From NCBI GenBank assembly GCA_003445835.1, contig DMCI01000112.1:1-19670 (forward strand): 19,670 bases of DNA. The letters are read 5' to 3'. The notes under the pieces were generated by a model. It did no database searches. It saw nothing but the letters and a program-made list of their open reading frames with translations, and was not told where the DNA came from. A program made the translations under genes and the position numbers. This document shows positions 7,986-15,111 of this stretch, one piece after another; positions within the stretch are counted from its first letter, which is position 1; every line of letters begins with the position of its first letter. The stretch comes from Clostridiales bacterium. Lineage in GTDB: Bacteria; Bacillota; Clostridia; Christensenellales; CAG-1252.

Positions 7986-9170
7986 TCACGCGGTCGGAGC
8001 CGTAATGCCGCTGATCCTTGCCTGCCCGATGGGCTTATCGCAGATCATATCGGCGTACTTGACGAGCGTCGCGGTATAGGTGGGAGTCCCCGCCTTTTGC
8101 ATCAAGATCCTGCCATTTTCTCCTTCGATCCACCTCCAATCGCAAAGCTGATGGAGCTTGAAGTCGCCGCTGTTCAAAAGATACATCGCGCCGTTTTCGA
8201 TGAACCTATCCGCAACGACGGGGATACCGTTGTAAGAGATCGCCTTGAAACCGCCGTCCAAATTCATATAATCGATATTGGTACGGCTGAGCGCAAGGTA
8301 CTCGAGGTAGAAACGTCTGACGTCGTACGCGGTGGTGATGAAGTCTACGGAAGAGCCCGCAACCTCGTCGATGTAGTCGATGGCGGTTTGGATAAGCCCC
8401 GTATTGATCGCGCCGGCAGATCCCTTGATGTAAGGGACGAGCCACTTGTTGGTGGTACGGCTGAGCCCGTACAAATTGCCGGTCGTTTTGAAGATCGCGC
8501 CGAAACCGGTAAGCTCCGAACCCTTGCTGCCCTGCACGGTCAAGTAGTACCCGACGCCAAGCGGGCTTTCGGGGAGATCGCCGTCAAACTTGACGATGCT
8601 GTTCAAGCGATCGACTTCCAAAATGTGTCTCGCCGCAAACGCGGGAGTAGTACCCGAGGCGGAATAGATATCCACCACCATACCTTCCATCAGATTTCTG
8701 ACGCTGTTGACCTTGATCAAAGAACGGTCGGTATTGCCGGAATAGTTGATGACGTCCGCAAGTTTGCCCGAGCCGTCGCCGTAAAGCATACGACCGAAAT
8801 TGAACTTGCTTGCCTTCAAAAGCCCTTCCATCTCCGCATTGAGCACGTTGACGAAGGCGCCGGCGCTGTTTTCGCTTGCGCGGATCGCCTTGTCGCTGAT
8901 CTCGATCGTGCCGAAAAGGTTTTTCAAAGTGAGCGTGAACTGCGCGTAGGTGTTTCCCGAAGGGATGGGAAGATCGCCCGTTTCGCTGCCTGCGCCCACG
9001 CCGCCGTTGAGTCCGTACGGAACGAGCTTGACGATGTTTTTGCCCCACACGTCGGACGTGGTTTGCTTGATTTTGGCGAAGAGGGGATTGATGCCGGTGT
9101 TCAGCTGATCCGCCACTACGCCGAGGTAAAGAGTTTTCAGTGCGTTTTCCGCGCTGGAAATAGTGACCAT
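7986..9170 (-). CDS. Phage major capsid protein
   Basis: This 394-aa protein looks like an HK97-fold coat protein. The helical N-terminus (about 1-30) is followed by GKNIVKLVPYGLNGGVGAGSE, LPIPSGNTYAQFTLTLKNL (E-loop-like strands), FGTIEISDKAIRASENSAGAFVN and a long central helix LNAEMEGLLKASKFNFGRMLYGDGSGKLA. The C-terminal half contains DFITTAYDVRRFYLEYL, YNGIPVVADRFIENGAMYLLN and a final strand region, as in many phage coat proteins. It has the strongest ribosome site in the operon (AAGGAGG, 7 nt before ATG), as expected for the most abundant product, and follows the scaffold gene. No protease gene is present, so maturation probably does not use a dedicated prohead protease. Confident as coat protein; fold assignment is by pattern. 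Confidence 0.88.
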   Translation of the reverse strand: MVTISSAENALKTLYLGVVADQLNTGINPLFAKIKQTTSDVWGKNIVKLVPYGLNGGVGAGSETGDLPIPSGNTYAQFTLTLKNLFGTIEISDKAIRASENSAGAFVNVLNAEMEGLLKASKFNFGRMLYGDGSGKLADVINYSGNTDRSLIKVNSVRNLMEGMVVDIYSASGTTPAFAARHILEVDRLNSIVKFDGDLPESPLGVGYYLTVQGSKGSELTGFGAIFKTTGNLYGLSRTTNKWLVPYIKGSAGAINTGLIQTAIDYIDEVAGSSVDFITTAYDVRRFYLEYLALSRTNIDYMNLDGGFKAISYNGIPVVADRFIENGAMYLLNSGDFKLHQLCDWRWIEGENGRILMQKAGTPTYTATLVKYADMICDKPIGQARISGITAPTA

Positions 9171-9171
9171 A

Positions 9172-9822
9172 TTATATCCTCCTTGAATTTATGAGTTTTT
9201 CCGCCATGGCTCCCGCCTCCTCGATACTTGCGGGTCGAGAAGGCGGTATGATCGCGGCGGCACCGCCGTGCGGAAGTGTTCTGGGTGCGCCGACGAGGGG
9301 AGACAATCCCTCCAAATACTCCTGAATGATCTTGTTGCGGATCTTGTCGTTTTTGTAAACGTGTTTTTCGAGGAAAGCCTCGTCCTCCACTATGCTTTCG
9401 GGTTTTTTGTAGTTTTTCGCAACCGCTCTGCCGAGGGCGACGTCCAGACAGTCTTCCCGTCCGGCAAGCGCCTTGTCCTCAAGCAAAACGGCGCCGATCT
9501 CGTTTGCGTACTCCTCCGCCATCGGATACTTTCCCAAAAAGGCAGCCACTCTTTCATCCCAATCTTCTTTTTCGTACAGAGGGGCAGCGTCTTCCGTCGT
9601 CGAAGGCTCCGAGGAAGTCGCACTTCTCCGCTCCGTCTCCTTTAACTGCTGACACTTTTTTGTGAATTCCGCTTCGAGATGGTTGTACGCTTTTAAGAGC
9701 TCGTCGCTGTTTGCGAACTTACCTACGGAGACGGTCTTTTCGTTATCCGTCGGGGCGGACGGCGCTTTTTGCGCTTCCTCTTCGATGGGCGAGATCACCG
9801 CTTGTTCCATATTTTCCTGCAT
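9172..9822 (-). CDS. Capsid scaffolding protein
   Basis: This 216-aa acidic, largely helical protein contains VGKFANSDELLKAYNHLEAEFTKKCQQLKE (about residues 31-62), a segment typical of scaffolding proteins next to podovirus-like capsid genes. Lower-complexity and charged regions follow, and the C-terminus is short and basic (EKLINSRRI), as coat-binding scaffold tails often are. It would direct procapsid assembly and then leave the shell. The ATG at 9822 has AGGAGGT 5-6 nt upstream; a second in-frame Met four codons later is less well placed. The stop overlaps the capsid ribosome site. Gene order portal-scaffold-capsid supports the call. Confidence 0.85.
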   Translation of the reverse strand: MQENMEQAVISPIEEEAQKAPSAPTDNEKTVSVGKFANSDELLKAYNHLEAEFTKKCQQLKETERRSATSSEPSTTEDAAPLYEKEDWDERVAAFLGKYPMAEEYANEIGAVLLEDKALAGREDCLDVALGRAVAKNYKKPESIVEDEAFLEKHVYKNDKIRNKIIQEYLEGLSPLVGAPRTLPHGGAAAIIPPSRPASIEEAGAMAEKLINSRRI

Positions 9823-9840
9823 AATTTACCTCCTTTGGGG

Positions 9841-11709
9841 CTATGCGCCCTGTTCGACGCTCTTTGCGAGCGCCTTTTTGCGTTTGTGTTCTCTGATATG
9901 TTCGATCAAGCGTTCCTTGGCTTCGGGCGTATAGTCGAATTCCTTGCCGAGGATCGCTTTGCTGTGCTCCGCGACGTGGATATCGTCGTCGTCCACTTCG
10001 CCGAGCGAAATGCTCTCCGTTTGTACCTTTTCGTTTTCTTCGCGGGCGCGGTTTTTGTTGAGTTCGTCCAGTTCTCTTGCGTTTTCCCAGTTGCCGAAGC
10101 CCAGCATCTCCAAGATCTTGCTCTTATTGGCGGAAGTGATCTTGCCGTCGTCGTCCGACAAAAGTCCGAGGTTCAAAAGATCGATGACCATATTGCGCCT
10201 GGAAGATGCCGTCTCCAACACGTCGCCCGATACGTCGAATACGACGTCGTCGCTGCTGATGTCGTTTTTGTCAAAATAGCGGAGTTCCATCTCGCCGTTT
10301 TCCCCCGCGATCCTGAGTTTGCGCGCTTGCAAGGCAAATTGCTTATACAAGCGAAGCACCTGCTTCGCCACCTCTTTGATGGCGCTTCTGACTTCGGTGG
10401 CGGTCATTTTAAGACGCGATTCGTCCTGCTCCATCAAAAGAGAGATCGCCTTACCGCTGGTGTTGGTGGCGGGCGCCTGCGAGTACTTCATCAGATCGCT
10501 GACGCCGCTGATCATCGTAAACTCGTCAAGCAAGCGTTCCTCTTCGCGGATCAACTCAACGGGCACGTTGCCGATTTCCAACATTTGCGGCATTCTGCCG
10601 CCTTGACGCACGATCAAGACCTTGCCCGGAGAAAGTCCGTCCTCTTCGAGGTTTTCCACATCCACGCTGCCGTCTTCCACCGCGAGGACGCCCATCGTCA
10701 TACGATTGAGGTACTCGTGCTTGCGGTTTTTGACCGCGTTGAAAGCGCGTTGGATGGGGATCATGCGCTCCACGATGGAAGTGCCGAAAAAGCACCCCGG
10801 CGCGATGACCGCGGTCTGCTTTGCAAAGGGGAAGCCGCGGCGGCCATCCTCTTTGTTGACGTACGGAAGATCACCGTCGTAAACCACCTTGTTGCCCGCG
10901 ACGATGGTCAATCTACCGCGAGGATAGTCCCCCGTCGGCGCCTGATATCTTTCTATGACCATTGCGTGGTTATCCAGCGTTACGTCGGACATCCCTTGGA
11001 CGAAACCGCTGTACCCCAACCCGCCGATCGTGCTGCCGCCAGTCATCGCAAAGCCGCTGACCTCCTCTTTTGGGACGTCCACGCCCCACTTATCCTTGAT
11101 CTCCTCGACCGAATAGGCTTTGGCGTGAATGATGCTTTCGCAATCGTCGACGTTCATTTTGGTCACGCTGTCGGGATAGATCTCAAAGGGCGGCACGACC
11201 TCCACGCGAACGTCGCCGTCGTAGATGTCGCCTTCCTCATTTCTGCCGATCCTTCTGCCGCAATCTTTATCCCAAACGATCTTGTAAAAGGAAGTACCCG
11301 TCACTTCGCTCCACATATTGGCTTCGTTTATGACTTTTTGCAAATTGAGTTCGTTGAACACCGCACTGAGTATCTTTGTGGAAAACGCCGCCGATTGCTT
11401 GTCCTGCTCGTCCCCCGTGAGCGGGCGCACCGACATCCCGACCTTGATGCCGGAAAGTTTTGAGATACGCGTTTCCAATACCGTTGCCGTATGATTGTAT
11501 ACTTCGCGCTGTTGCCAAAAGTACTGTTTTCCGTAGTCTTCGATCTCGCCGTTTTGTCCGATCTCGCAATACTGGTTGCCCATAAAGTAATTGAGGTTGA
11601 GCCGCCATTGCATTTCCAAACTCTTTCTTTCATCACGGCGTTTTTCAAAATCGCGCCGTACCTCCCCCGCCAGATCGGACAACGCTTCGTCGCTCTTATT
11701 GTTTTTCAT
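9841..11709 (-). CDS. Portal protein, P22-like type
   Basis: This 622-aa protein has the opening of podovirus portals: a charged helix, then WRLNLNYFMGNQYCEIG, EVYNHTATVLETRISKLSGIKVGMSVRPLT and VWSEVTG-like helices (ANMWSEVTGTSFYKIVWDKD). Further on, MVIERYQAPTGDYPRGR, VIAPGCFFGTSIVERMIPIQRAFNAVKNRKHEYLNR, SGVSDLMKYSQ and a long C-terminal helix complete the typical pattern. It would form the dodecameric ring through which DNA is packaged and ejected. The length is within the range for P22-like portals. GGAGG lies 7 nt before ATG 11709. The start overlaps the upstream small gene by 14 nt. The C-terminal 90 residues are acidic and charged, possibly a barrel-like crown. High confidence. Confidence 0.9.
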   Translation of the reverse strand: MKNNKSDEALSDLAGEVRRDFEKRRDERKSLEMQWRLNLNYFMGNQYCEIGQNGEIEDYGKQYFWQQREVYNHTATVLETRISKLSGIKVGMSVRPLTGDEQDKQSAAFSTKILSAVFNELNLQKVINEANMWSEVTGTSFYKIVWDKDCGRRIGRNEEGDIYDGDVRVEVVPPFEIYPDSVTKMNVDDCESIIHAKAYSVEEIKDKWGVDVPKEEVSGFAMTGGSTIGGLGYSGFVQGMSDVTLDNHAMVIERYQAPTGDYPRGRLTIVAGNKVVYDGDLPYVNKEDGRRGFPFAKQTAVIAPGCFFGTSIVERMIPIQRAFNAVKNRKHEYLNRMTMGVLAVEDGSVDVENLEEDGLSPGKVLIVRQGGRMPQMLEIGNVPVELIREEERLLDEFTMISGVSDLMKYSQAPATNTSGKAISLLMEQDESRLKMTATEVRSAIKEVAKQVLRLYKQFALQARKLRIAGENGEMELRYFDKNDISSDDVVFDVSGDVLETASSRRNMVIDLLNLGLLSDDDGKITSANKSKILEMLGFGNWENARELDELNKNRAREENEKVQTESISLGEVDDDDIHVAEHSKAILGKEFDYTPEAKERLIEHIREHKRKKALAKSVEQGA

Positions 11710-11941
11710 CCGCTTCCCTCCTTTTTACTGCTTTTTTGATCAAATTATCGGGACTTTTGGGAACGAGTTCCCTGCCGATTGCCTCATACAGTTTGACCAA
11801 ACAATCGTGACAAAGATAAAGCCCCGTGTTCCCGAACAAATGCGGCAACCCGCCGTTGCCCGTCGATACGCGGTACTCCGCCGTATTTCGGCAAAGGTGC
11901 ATATCGCAGCGGGACTTGACGTTAAGTTTTATCAATTCCAT
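11696..11941 (-). CDS. Small Cys4 zinc-finger-like protein between terminase and portal
   Basis: This 81-aa basic protein has C12-x4-C17 and C44-x2-C47 with nearby His residues (H15, H45), the spacing expected of a zinc ribbon or treble clef. It overlaps both neighbours: 20 nt with the upstream 90-aa gene and 14 nt with the portal gene. Translation is therefore probably coupled. A GGAGG/AGGAG site lies 7-9 nt before ATG 11941. I know no named family. A DNA-binding packaging accessory or HNH-like remnant are possibilities, but no HNH catalytic pattern is visible. Confidence 0.75.
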   Translation of the reverse strand: MELIKLNVKSRCDMHLCRNTAEYRVSTGNGGLPHLFGNTGLYLCHDCLVKLYEAIGRELVPKSPDNLIKKAVKRREADEKQ

Positions 11942-12194
11942 TTTCGATCTCCTCCAATTCTTTGAGTAGTCTGTCTTTCTCGCGCATCAATTCCTCGTCG
12001 GTCATACTCTCGTAATCCTCCCCGTTTGAGATCAATTCCAAATAGGCTTTGAGCGCGGATATATCGGGCGGAAAGTGTTTGCTCGTGACCTTTTGTTTTA
12101 CGATTTCGCCGTCGGGCGAATACTCCGTCGTTTTTTCTTTCGCCGTGTATCCCACCGCCTTTTTATACAATGAATTCACGAGTTTCTTATCCAT
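11922..12194 (-). CDS. Possible terminase small subunit or packaging accessory
   Basis: This 90-aa protein begins MDKKLVNSLYKKAVGYT, continues with paired charged strands (TTEYSPDGEIVKQKVTSK), then FPPDISALKAYLEL and a C-terminal acidic/basic helix (MTDEELMREKDRLLKELEEI). The PPD-x-SA-x-K-x-x-LEL block is a pattern I associate with short DNA-packaging proteins next to large terminases in Gram-positive phages. It lacks the longer N-terminal helix-turn-helix of classical small terminases. AGGAGG lies 3 nt before the ATG, and the gene starts 36 nt after the large terminase stop. The order is reversed from the usual small-then-large terminase, so the role remains tentative. Confidence 0.7.
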   Translation of the reverse strand: MDKKLVNSLYKKAVGYTAKEKTTEYSPDGEIVKQKVTSKHFPPDISALKAYLELISNGEDYESMTDEELMREKDRLLKELEEIENGIDKT

Positions 12195-12230
12195 AGCCCT
12201 CCTAAAAAAGCCCTTTGACGTAAAGACTTT

Positions 12231-13664
12231 TCAGCGCCGCCGATTCAGACGGATCAACTTGTTCTTATACTTTTCCTGTACGGTCTCCGACCGCCGCGGA
12301 GAGGGGTGTGCCCGAGGACGACTCATCAAATAATACCTCAGTTCATCCATCGCGTGATCGTCCGCTTTGACGGGAGCATCGCCGTTTCCCCAATAATAGC
12401 CTTTTATCTCGCGGATCATATTTACGCAGTTACGAAAAATCACGATGGACGGCGGACGGGATTTGAACCGACTTTTTACCTCCGCGATCCCCGACCACAG
12501 ATCCTTATTTACCGACGTATCGCAAAGGATCCCTTTTTCATAAAACAGATCCGCCACCGACTTCAAGCTTGACAACGTACGTTGCGATGCCGCGCTGTCG
12601 ATGATACATTTCAACCGTCCTTTTGCGTCTCGCGGCCAATTGAGTCCATCTGCGATCTCTTTGATACGAGCAGCGTGATGATCTACGTCGCGCTCCCGTT
12701 CGTAATGCTCCGCGATCACGTAAACGTTGCCGTCGTAATCCACCGCATAAAAGTGGCAGGATAACGGATTATGCAGCCCCGGGTCGATGGAAATATTGTC
12801 GTACCATTCGACGGGTACGGGAAAGGGATCCACCACGTGCACGCTTTCGTCAAATTCGGGATAGACAAGCCCCCCTTCCTCCCCGAACTTGCCGTAGCGG
12901 CGACTCTCCACGCTTTCTTTGTCAAAGGCGTTGGTCAAAAGAGCGATCTCGTCCGGGTCAAGGTACGGGTTATCCGCCCACTCCATCGTGACGTACCACA
13001 CTTCGGGATTGTTGCGCTTGTTCATATAGATTTCATCATAGACCCACGTACGACCTTTTAGCGGAGTCATCGTACCCCATATTTCCCCTTTGCGGTCCAT
13101 AACGCGCATCATACACTCTTGATAAACGTCGCGCGGAGGTTCCTCGTCGAACCAAACGAAATCAAGGGAAGCTCCTTGAAACTTTTCTCGGCCTTGATCC
13201 GCGCTTTTGAAGCCGAGGCGCGACACCCCGCCGAAAACGTTTTTGACGGTGATGTAGTCGATGACGCCGTCTTCCGGACTGGATTTTCTGCCCGATTGCA
13301 TCGTAACGTCCACGATCCATTCCGGACGAAGATAGGAGAGGATCTTGCTTTGCGATACCTCGCGTTGCACCTCGTAGGTAGGCGACACCACCCATCCGCA
13401 GACGTCCTTGCGGTTTTTTCGATAGGGATGAATCCCTCTGACCCACCAGACCGCCTCCACCGCACCGCACTCGGTCTTGCCGCTGCGGTTGCCGCCGAAC
13501 ACCCAGCGATTGCGCTTTAAGCACTTGTGAAATTCCATTTGCTTGACGTGCACTTTGTCACGATTGTATGCGGCAAGCTTGTCGTGCTCCGCGCGAAACT
13601 TTTGCAACCGCTCGATCTCTCTGACCCGACAAACGAGTTCTTCGATTTTACTGTTTTTATCCAT
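12231..13664 (-). CDS. Phage terminase large subunit
   Basis: This 477-aa packaging motor has both expected domains. The ATPase part carries Walker A GGNRSGKT (residues 57-64) and Walker B FVWFDEEP (about 169-176, catalytic DE at 173-174). The nuclease part carries ISIDPGLHNPLSCHFYAVD, CIIDSAASQ and DDHAMDELRYYL, which supply the three acidic positions typical of terminase RNase-H-fold nucleases. It would cut concatemeric or chromosomal DNA and pump it through the portal. The start ATG at 13664 has AAGGTGA about 5-7 nt upstream. It is the first gene of the morphogenesis operon, 63 bp from the divergent SH3-like gene. Both active centres look intact. Whether packaging is headful or site-specific cannot be told here. 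Confidence 0.93.
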   Translation of the reverse strand: MDKNSKIEELVCRVREIERLQKFRAEHDKLAAYNRDKVHVKQMEFHKCLKRNRWVFGGNRSGKTECGAVEAVWWVRGIHPYRKNRKDVCGWVVSPTYEVQREVSQSKILSYLRPEWIVDVTMQSGRKSSPEDGVIDYITVKNVFGGVSRLGFKSADQGREKFQGASLDFVWFDEEPPRDVYQECMMRVMDRKGEIWGTMTPLKGRTWVYDEIYMNKRNNPEVWYVTMEWADNPYLDPDEIALLTNAFDKESVESRRYGKFGEEGGLVYPEFDESVHVVDPFPVPVEWYDNISIDPGLHNPLSCHFYAVDYDGNVYVIAEHYERERDVDHHAARIKEIADGLNWPRDAKGRLKCIIDSAASQRTLSSLKSVADLFYEKGILCDTSVNKDLWSGIAEVKSRFKSRPPSIVIFRNCVNMIREIKGYYWGNGDAPVKADDHAMDELRYYLMSRPRAHPSPRRSETVQEKYKNKLIRLNRRR

Positions 13665-13692
13665 TTATCGTCACCTTTCGGGCTCTCACGCC

Positions 13693-13727
13693 TTCACAAA
13701 AGACGAAAGATAGTGTATAATAGCCTT
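13693..13727 (+). promoter_or_regulatory. Promoter giving a probably leaderless SH3-like mRNA; -10 nearly symmetric
   Basis: TTCACA (13693-13698), a 17-bp spacer and a perfect TATAAT (13716-13721) face the SH3-like gene. The ATG begins 6 bases after the -10, where the transcript should start, and no ribosome site is visible. On the other strand the same bases read TATTAT (13722-13717), a 5/6 match to a -10, about 50 nt before the terminase ATG. It lacks a good -35, so it could be activator-dependent. Confidence 0.75.
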
Positions 13728-14474
13728 ATGAAACGAATTGCCGTTTTTATTTTGCTTTTAACGCTCGTTACGTCGGCGTTTTGTTTTGCCCCCGCGGTAG
13801 CTTCCGCGGAGGACGTTTCTTATCTTAAGATCTCCGGGGACAACGTTTACTTATACGAAAACACCGTCGTACAAGACGTTCTATTTACCCTGCCGCGTAC
13901 TTATTACGTCAAAGTCCTAAAACTCAACATCACGCCCGTTTACCATTTGGTGGAATACAACGGCGTCACGGGGCTGGTCAAAAGCGCAGATCTTTCCTCC
14001 TCGACGGTCGCAAACGTTCCCAATCCCTATTACGTCGGTCGAAACGTTTCGGCACACGCCGGACAGTATTTGTATAAAAAACCCCTTTTCTCCGAGCAGA
14101 CCAACCTGATCGCAAGCGGTCTGAATTTGGTTTACCTCGGCAAGACAACGGGCGAAAAACACAATTACACCACCTCAACATGGTTTGCGGTCTTGTACGC
14201 CAACGAGATCTACTACATCCACTCCGCGATGACCGAAGACCTTGATCTGTTGGAATTCGGCATCCCCGCGCACCCGGACAGCGCCTCTTCTTCGGAGGAG
14301 GGCACCGAAACCGACGCCGCGACTCCCCCCGCAAAAAGCGTCGATACCGTGCGCATCCTGTTGATCCTCGGGATGTTCGTCCCCATCGTCATCATCCTCG
14401 TTGTGCTGTTCCGTCCGAGGAAAAGGCTCTCCCGTAGCAGAAATGACAGAGAGGCGGAAGACGACGATTATTGA
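13728..14474 (+). CDS. Secreted, C-terminally membrane-anchored SH3-like protein
   Basis: This 248-aa protein starts with a clear signal peptide (about residues 1-27: basic start, FILLLTLVTSAFCF, AVASAED). Two beta-rich SH3-like units follow (about 30-90 and 95-165; note YYVKVLKLN, YHLVEYNGVTGLVKSADL and WFAVLYANEIYYI). A Ser/Glu/Thr-rich linker, one transmembrane helix (about 206-228) and a basic then acidic cytoplasmic tail complete it. It would face the cell wall from the outer side of the membrane; a peptidoglycan-related role is inferred from SH3-like folds. The longer open frame from 13527 is rejected, because the signal peptide and promoter fix the start at 13728. It is the only + strand gene within the phage-type segment, has its own promoter, and its 3' end overlaps the convergent regulator gene by 83 bp. 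Confidence 0.85.
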   Translation: MKRIAVFILLLTLVTSAFCFAPAVASAEDVSYLKISGDNVYLYENTVVQDVLFTLPRTYYVKVLKLNITPVYHLVEYNGVTGLVKSADLSSSTVANVPNPYYVGRNVSAHAGQYLYKKPLFSEQTNLIASGLNLVYLGKTTGEKHNYTTSTWFAVLYANEIYYIHSAMTEDLDLLEFGIPAHPDSASSSEEGTETDAATPPAKSVDTVRILLILGMFVPIVIILVVLFRPRKRLSRSRNDREAEDDDY

Positions 14475-14976
14475 TCCCGGTTTTCCCTAAATCTTCTTCC
14501 TCATTTTCCGCGTCGTCTTCTTTGATCACCCTGTTTAACATCGCTAAAAACAACGGCTCGTCGCCGTACTCGGTGAATACCTTCTTTTTGTCATAGCCAA
14601 GCTTTTCCATCTCCGCCGCAAAGTGAGCCAACCCTTTTTTTATGTAACGGTAACAGGTGCGCAGCGAAACTTGATACTTCAAAGTCAATTCGTTCATCGC
14701 ACGATTAAAAAGATACCTTTCTTTTAATAAGGATATTGCGGCGCCCTTTCCTCTTCGAAAAACTTCTTCTATCAAATACTTCATATTATATACGCCTACT
14801 TTGCGGTTTTCGTAGCCGTATATCTTTTGATACAAAAGCATTTGTTCTGTCGGAAAAACCGCGTAAAAGCCGTTTCGGACGCAATTCTCCACGCATTCGT
14901 TCAACGCAGCGCAAAGATCATCCAGATGGGGATAACATTTCAGCAGCGTTTTTGCAATCAGTAATCGATCTTCCAT
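14392..14976 (-). CDS. Phage-type transcription regulator (ArpU/sigma-70 region 4-like)
   Basis: This 194-aa protein has an N-terminal helical part (LLKCYPHLDDLCAALNECVE, about residues 11-40). A C-terminal helix-turn-helix follows (about 83-118: LLKERYLFNRAMNEL, then LKYQVSLRTCYRYIKKGLAH), with the layout of sigma region 4 or ArpU/late-activator proteins. The last 40 residues are low in conservation-type pattern and lie in the overlap with the SH3-like gene. The start ATG 14976 has AGGAGG 5 nt upstream; 34 residues of upstream frame are rejected because they cross the promoter and LexA box. It probably turns on the morphogenesis operon downstream on the same strand. It could instead be a stand-alone sigma-like factor. 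Family assignment is by pattern; the target is inferred. Confidence 0.8.
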   Translation of the reverse strand: MEDRLLIAKTLLKCYPHLDDLCAALNECVENCVRNGFYAVFPTEQMLLYQKIYGYENRKVGVYNMKYLIEEVFRRGKGAAISLLKERYLFNRAMNELTLKYQVSLRTCYRYIKKGLAHFAAEMEKLGYDKKKVFTEYGDEPLFLAMLNRVIKEDDAENEEEDLGKTGINNRRLPPLCHFCYGRAFSSDGTAQRG

Positions 14977-15014
14977 GGTAGCCTCCTTTTTTGAGGATCT
15001 GCAAATAAGCAATG

Positions 15015-15028
15015 CGAACATTTGTTCA
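15015..15028. promoter_or_regulatory. LexA (SOS/DinR) box over the regulator's transcription start
   Basis: The sequence CGAACATTTGTTCA contains a perfect GAAC-N4-GTTC core (15016-15027) and matches 12 of 14 positions of the Bacillus-type box CGAACATATGTTCG. It occupies about +1 to +14 relative to the start expected from the extended -10 at 15036-15044, a place where bound LexA would block transcription. Confidence 0.8.
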
Positions 15029-15035
15029 CATCTAC

Positions 15036-15044
15036 AATATAACA
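15036..15044 (-). promoter_or_regulatory. Extended -10 promoter of the regulator gene
   Basis: On the - strand, TG (15044-15043), one base, then TATATT (15041-15036) forms an extended -10. No good -35 lies at the usual distance. Transcription should start near 15029, about 53 nt before the ATG. A second, weaker candidate further upstream is TTGAAA (15224-15219), 18 bp, TATTAT (15200-15195). Confidence 0.6.
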
Positions 15045-15053
15045 CATCCCCGT

Positions 15054-15065
15054 TTCCGATCGGAA
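15054..15065. repeat. 12-bp perfect palindrome upstream of the regulator promoter
   Basis: TTCCGATCGGAA is fully self-complementary and lies 10 bp upstream of the extended -10, across the -35 position. That is a usual place for a repressor or activator dimer. No binding protein can be named. Confidence 0.5.
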
Positions 15066-15111
15066 GTGTTTGTGACATGTAGCAAGCCCAAAACGCAAAA
15101 TTGTAAAACTT

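Larger units (their letters stand above)
3285..14976 (-). mobile_element. Compact phage-derived particle module (short-tailed phage morphogenesis genes plus regulator)
   Basis: Twelve minus-strand genes encode packaging, portal, scaffold, capsid, adaptor/tail factors and a holin, with overlaps or gaps of a few bases and good ribosome sites. The order is that of P22-like podoviruses. A thirteenth minus-strand gene, a phage-type regulator, lies upstream with a LexA-type box. One + strand SH3-like gene sits between regulator and terminase. Integrase, replication, repressor, tape measure, sheath and endolysin genes are not visible, and chromosomal-type genes lie on both sides. Boundaries are placed by gene content, because no convincing attachment sites were found. 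It may be a domesticated particle or gene-transfer-agent-like locus, a satellite, or a reduced prophage. The intact frames argue against simple decay. Confidence 0.75.

Noticed and set aside
7911-9194. 427-aa plus-strand open frame over the capsid gene
   Set aside because: It is antisense to the major capsid gene, with no ribosome site or recognisable domain.
9769-11463. 564-aa plus-strand open frame over the portal gene
   Set aside because: The minus strand has a recognisable portal protein with a ribosome site and operon context; the plus frame is a compositional shadow.
14977-15078. Upstream extension of the regulator frame
   Set aside because: It crosses the extended -10 and LexA box, and ATG 14976 has an ideal AGGAGG.
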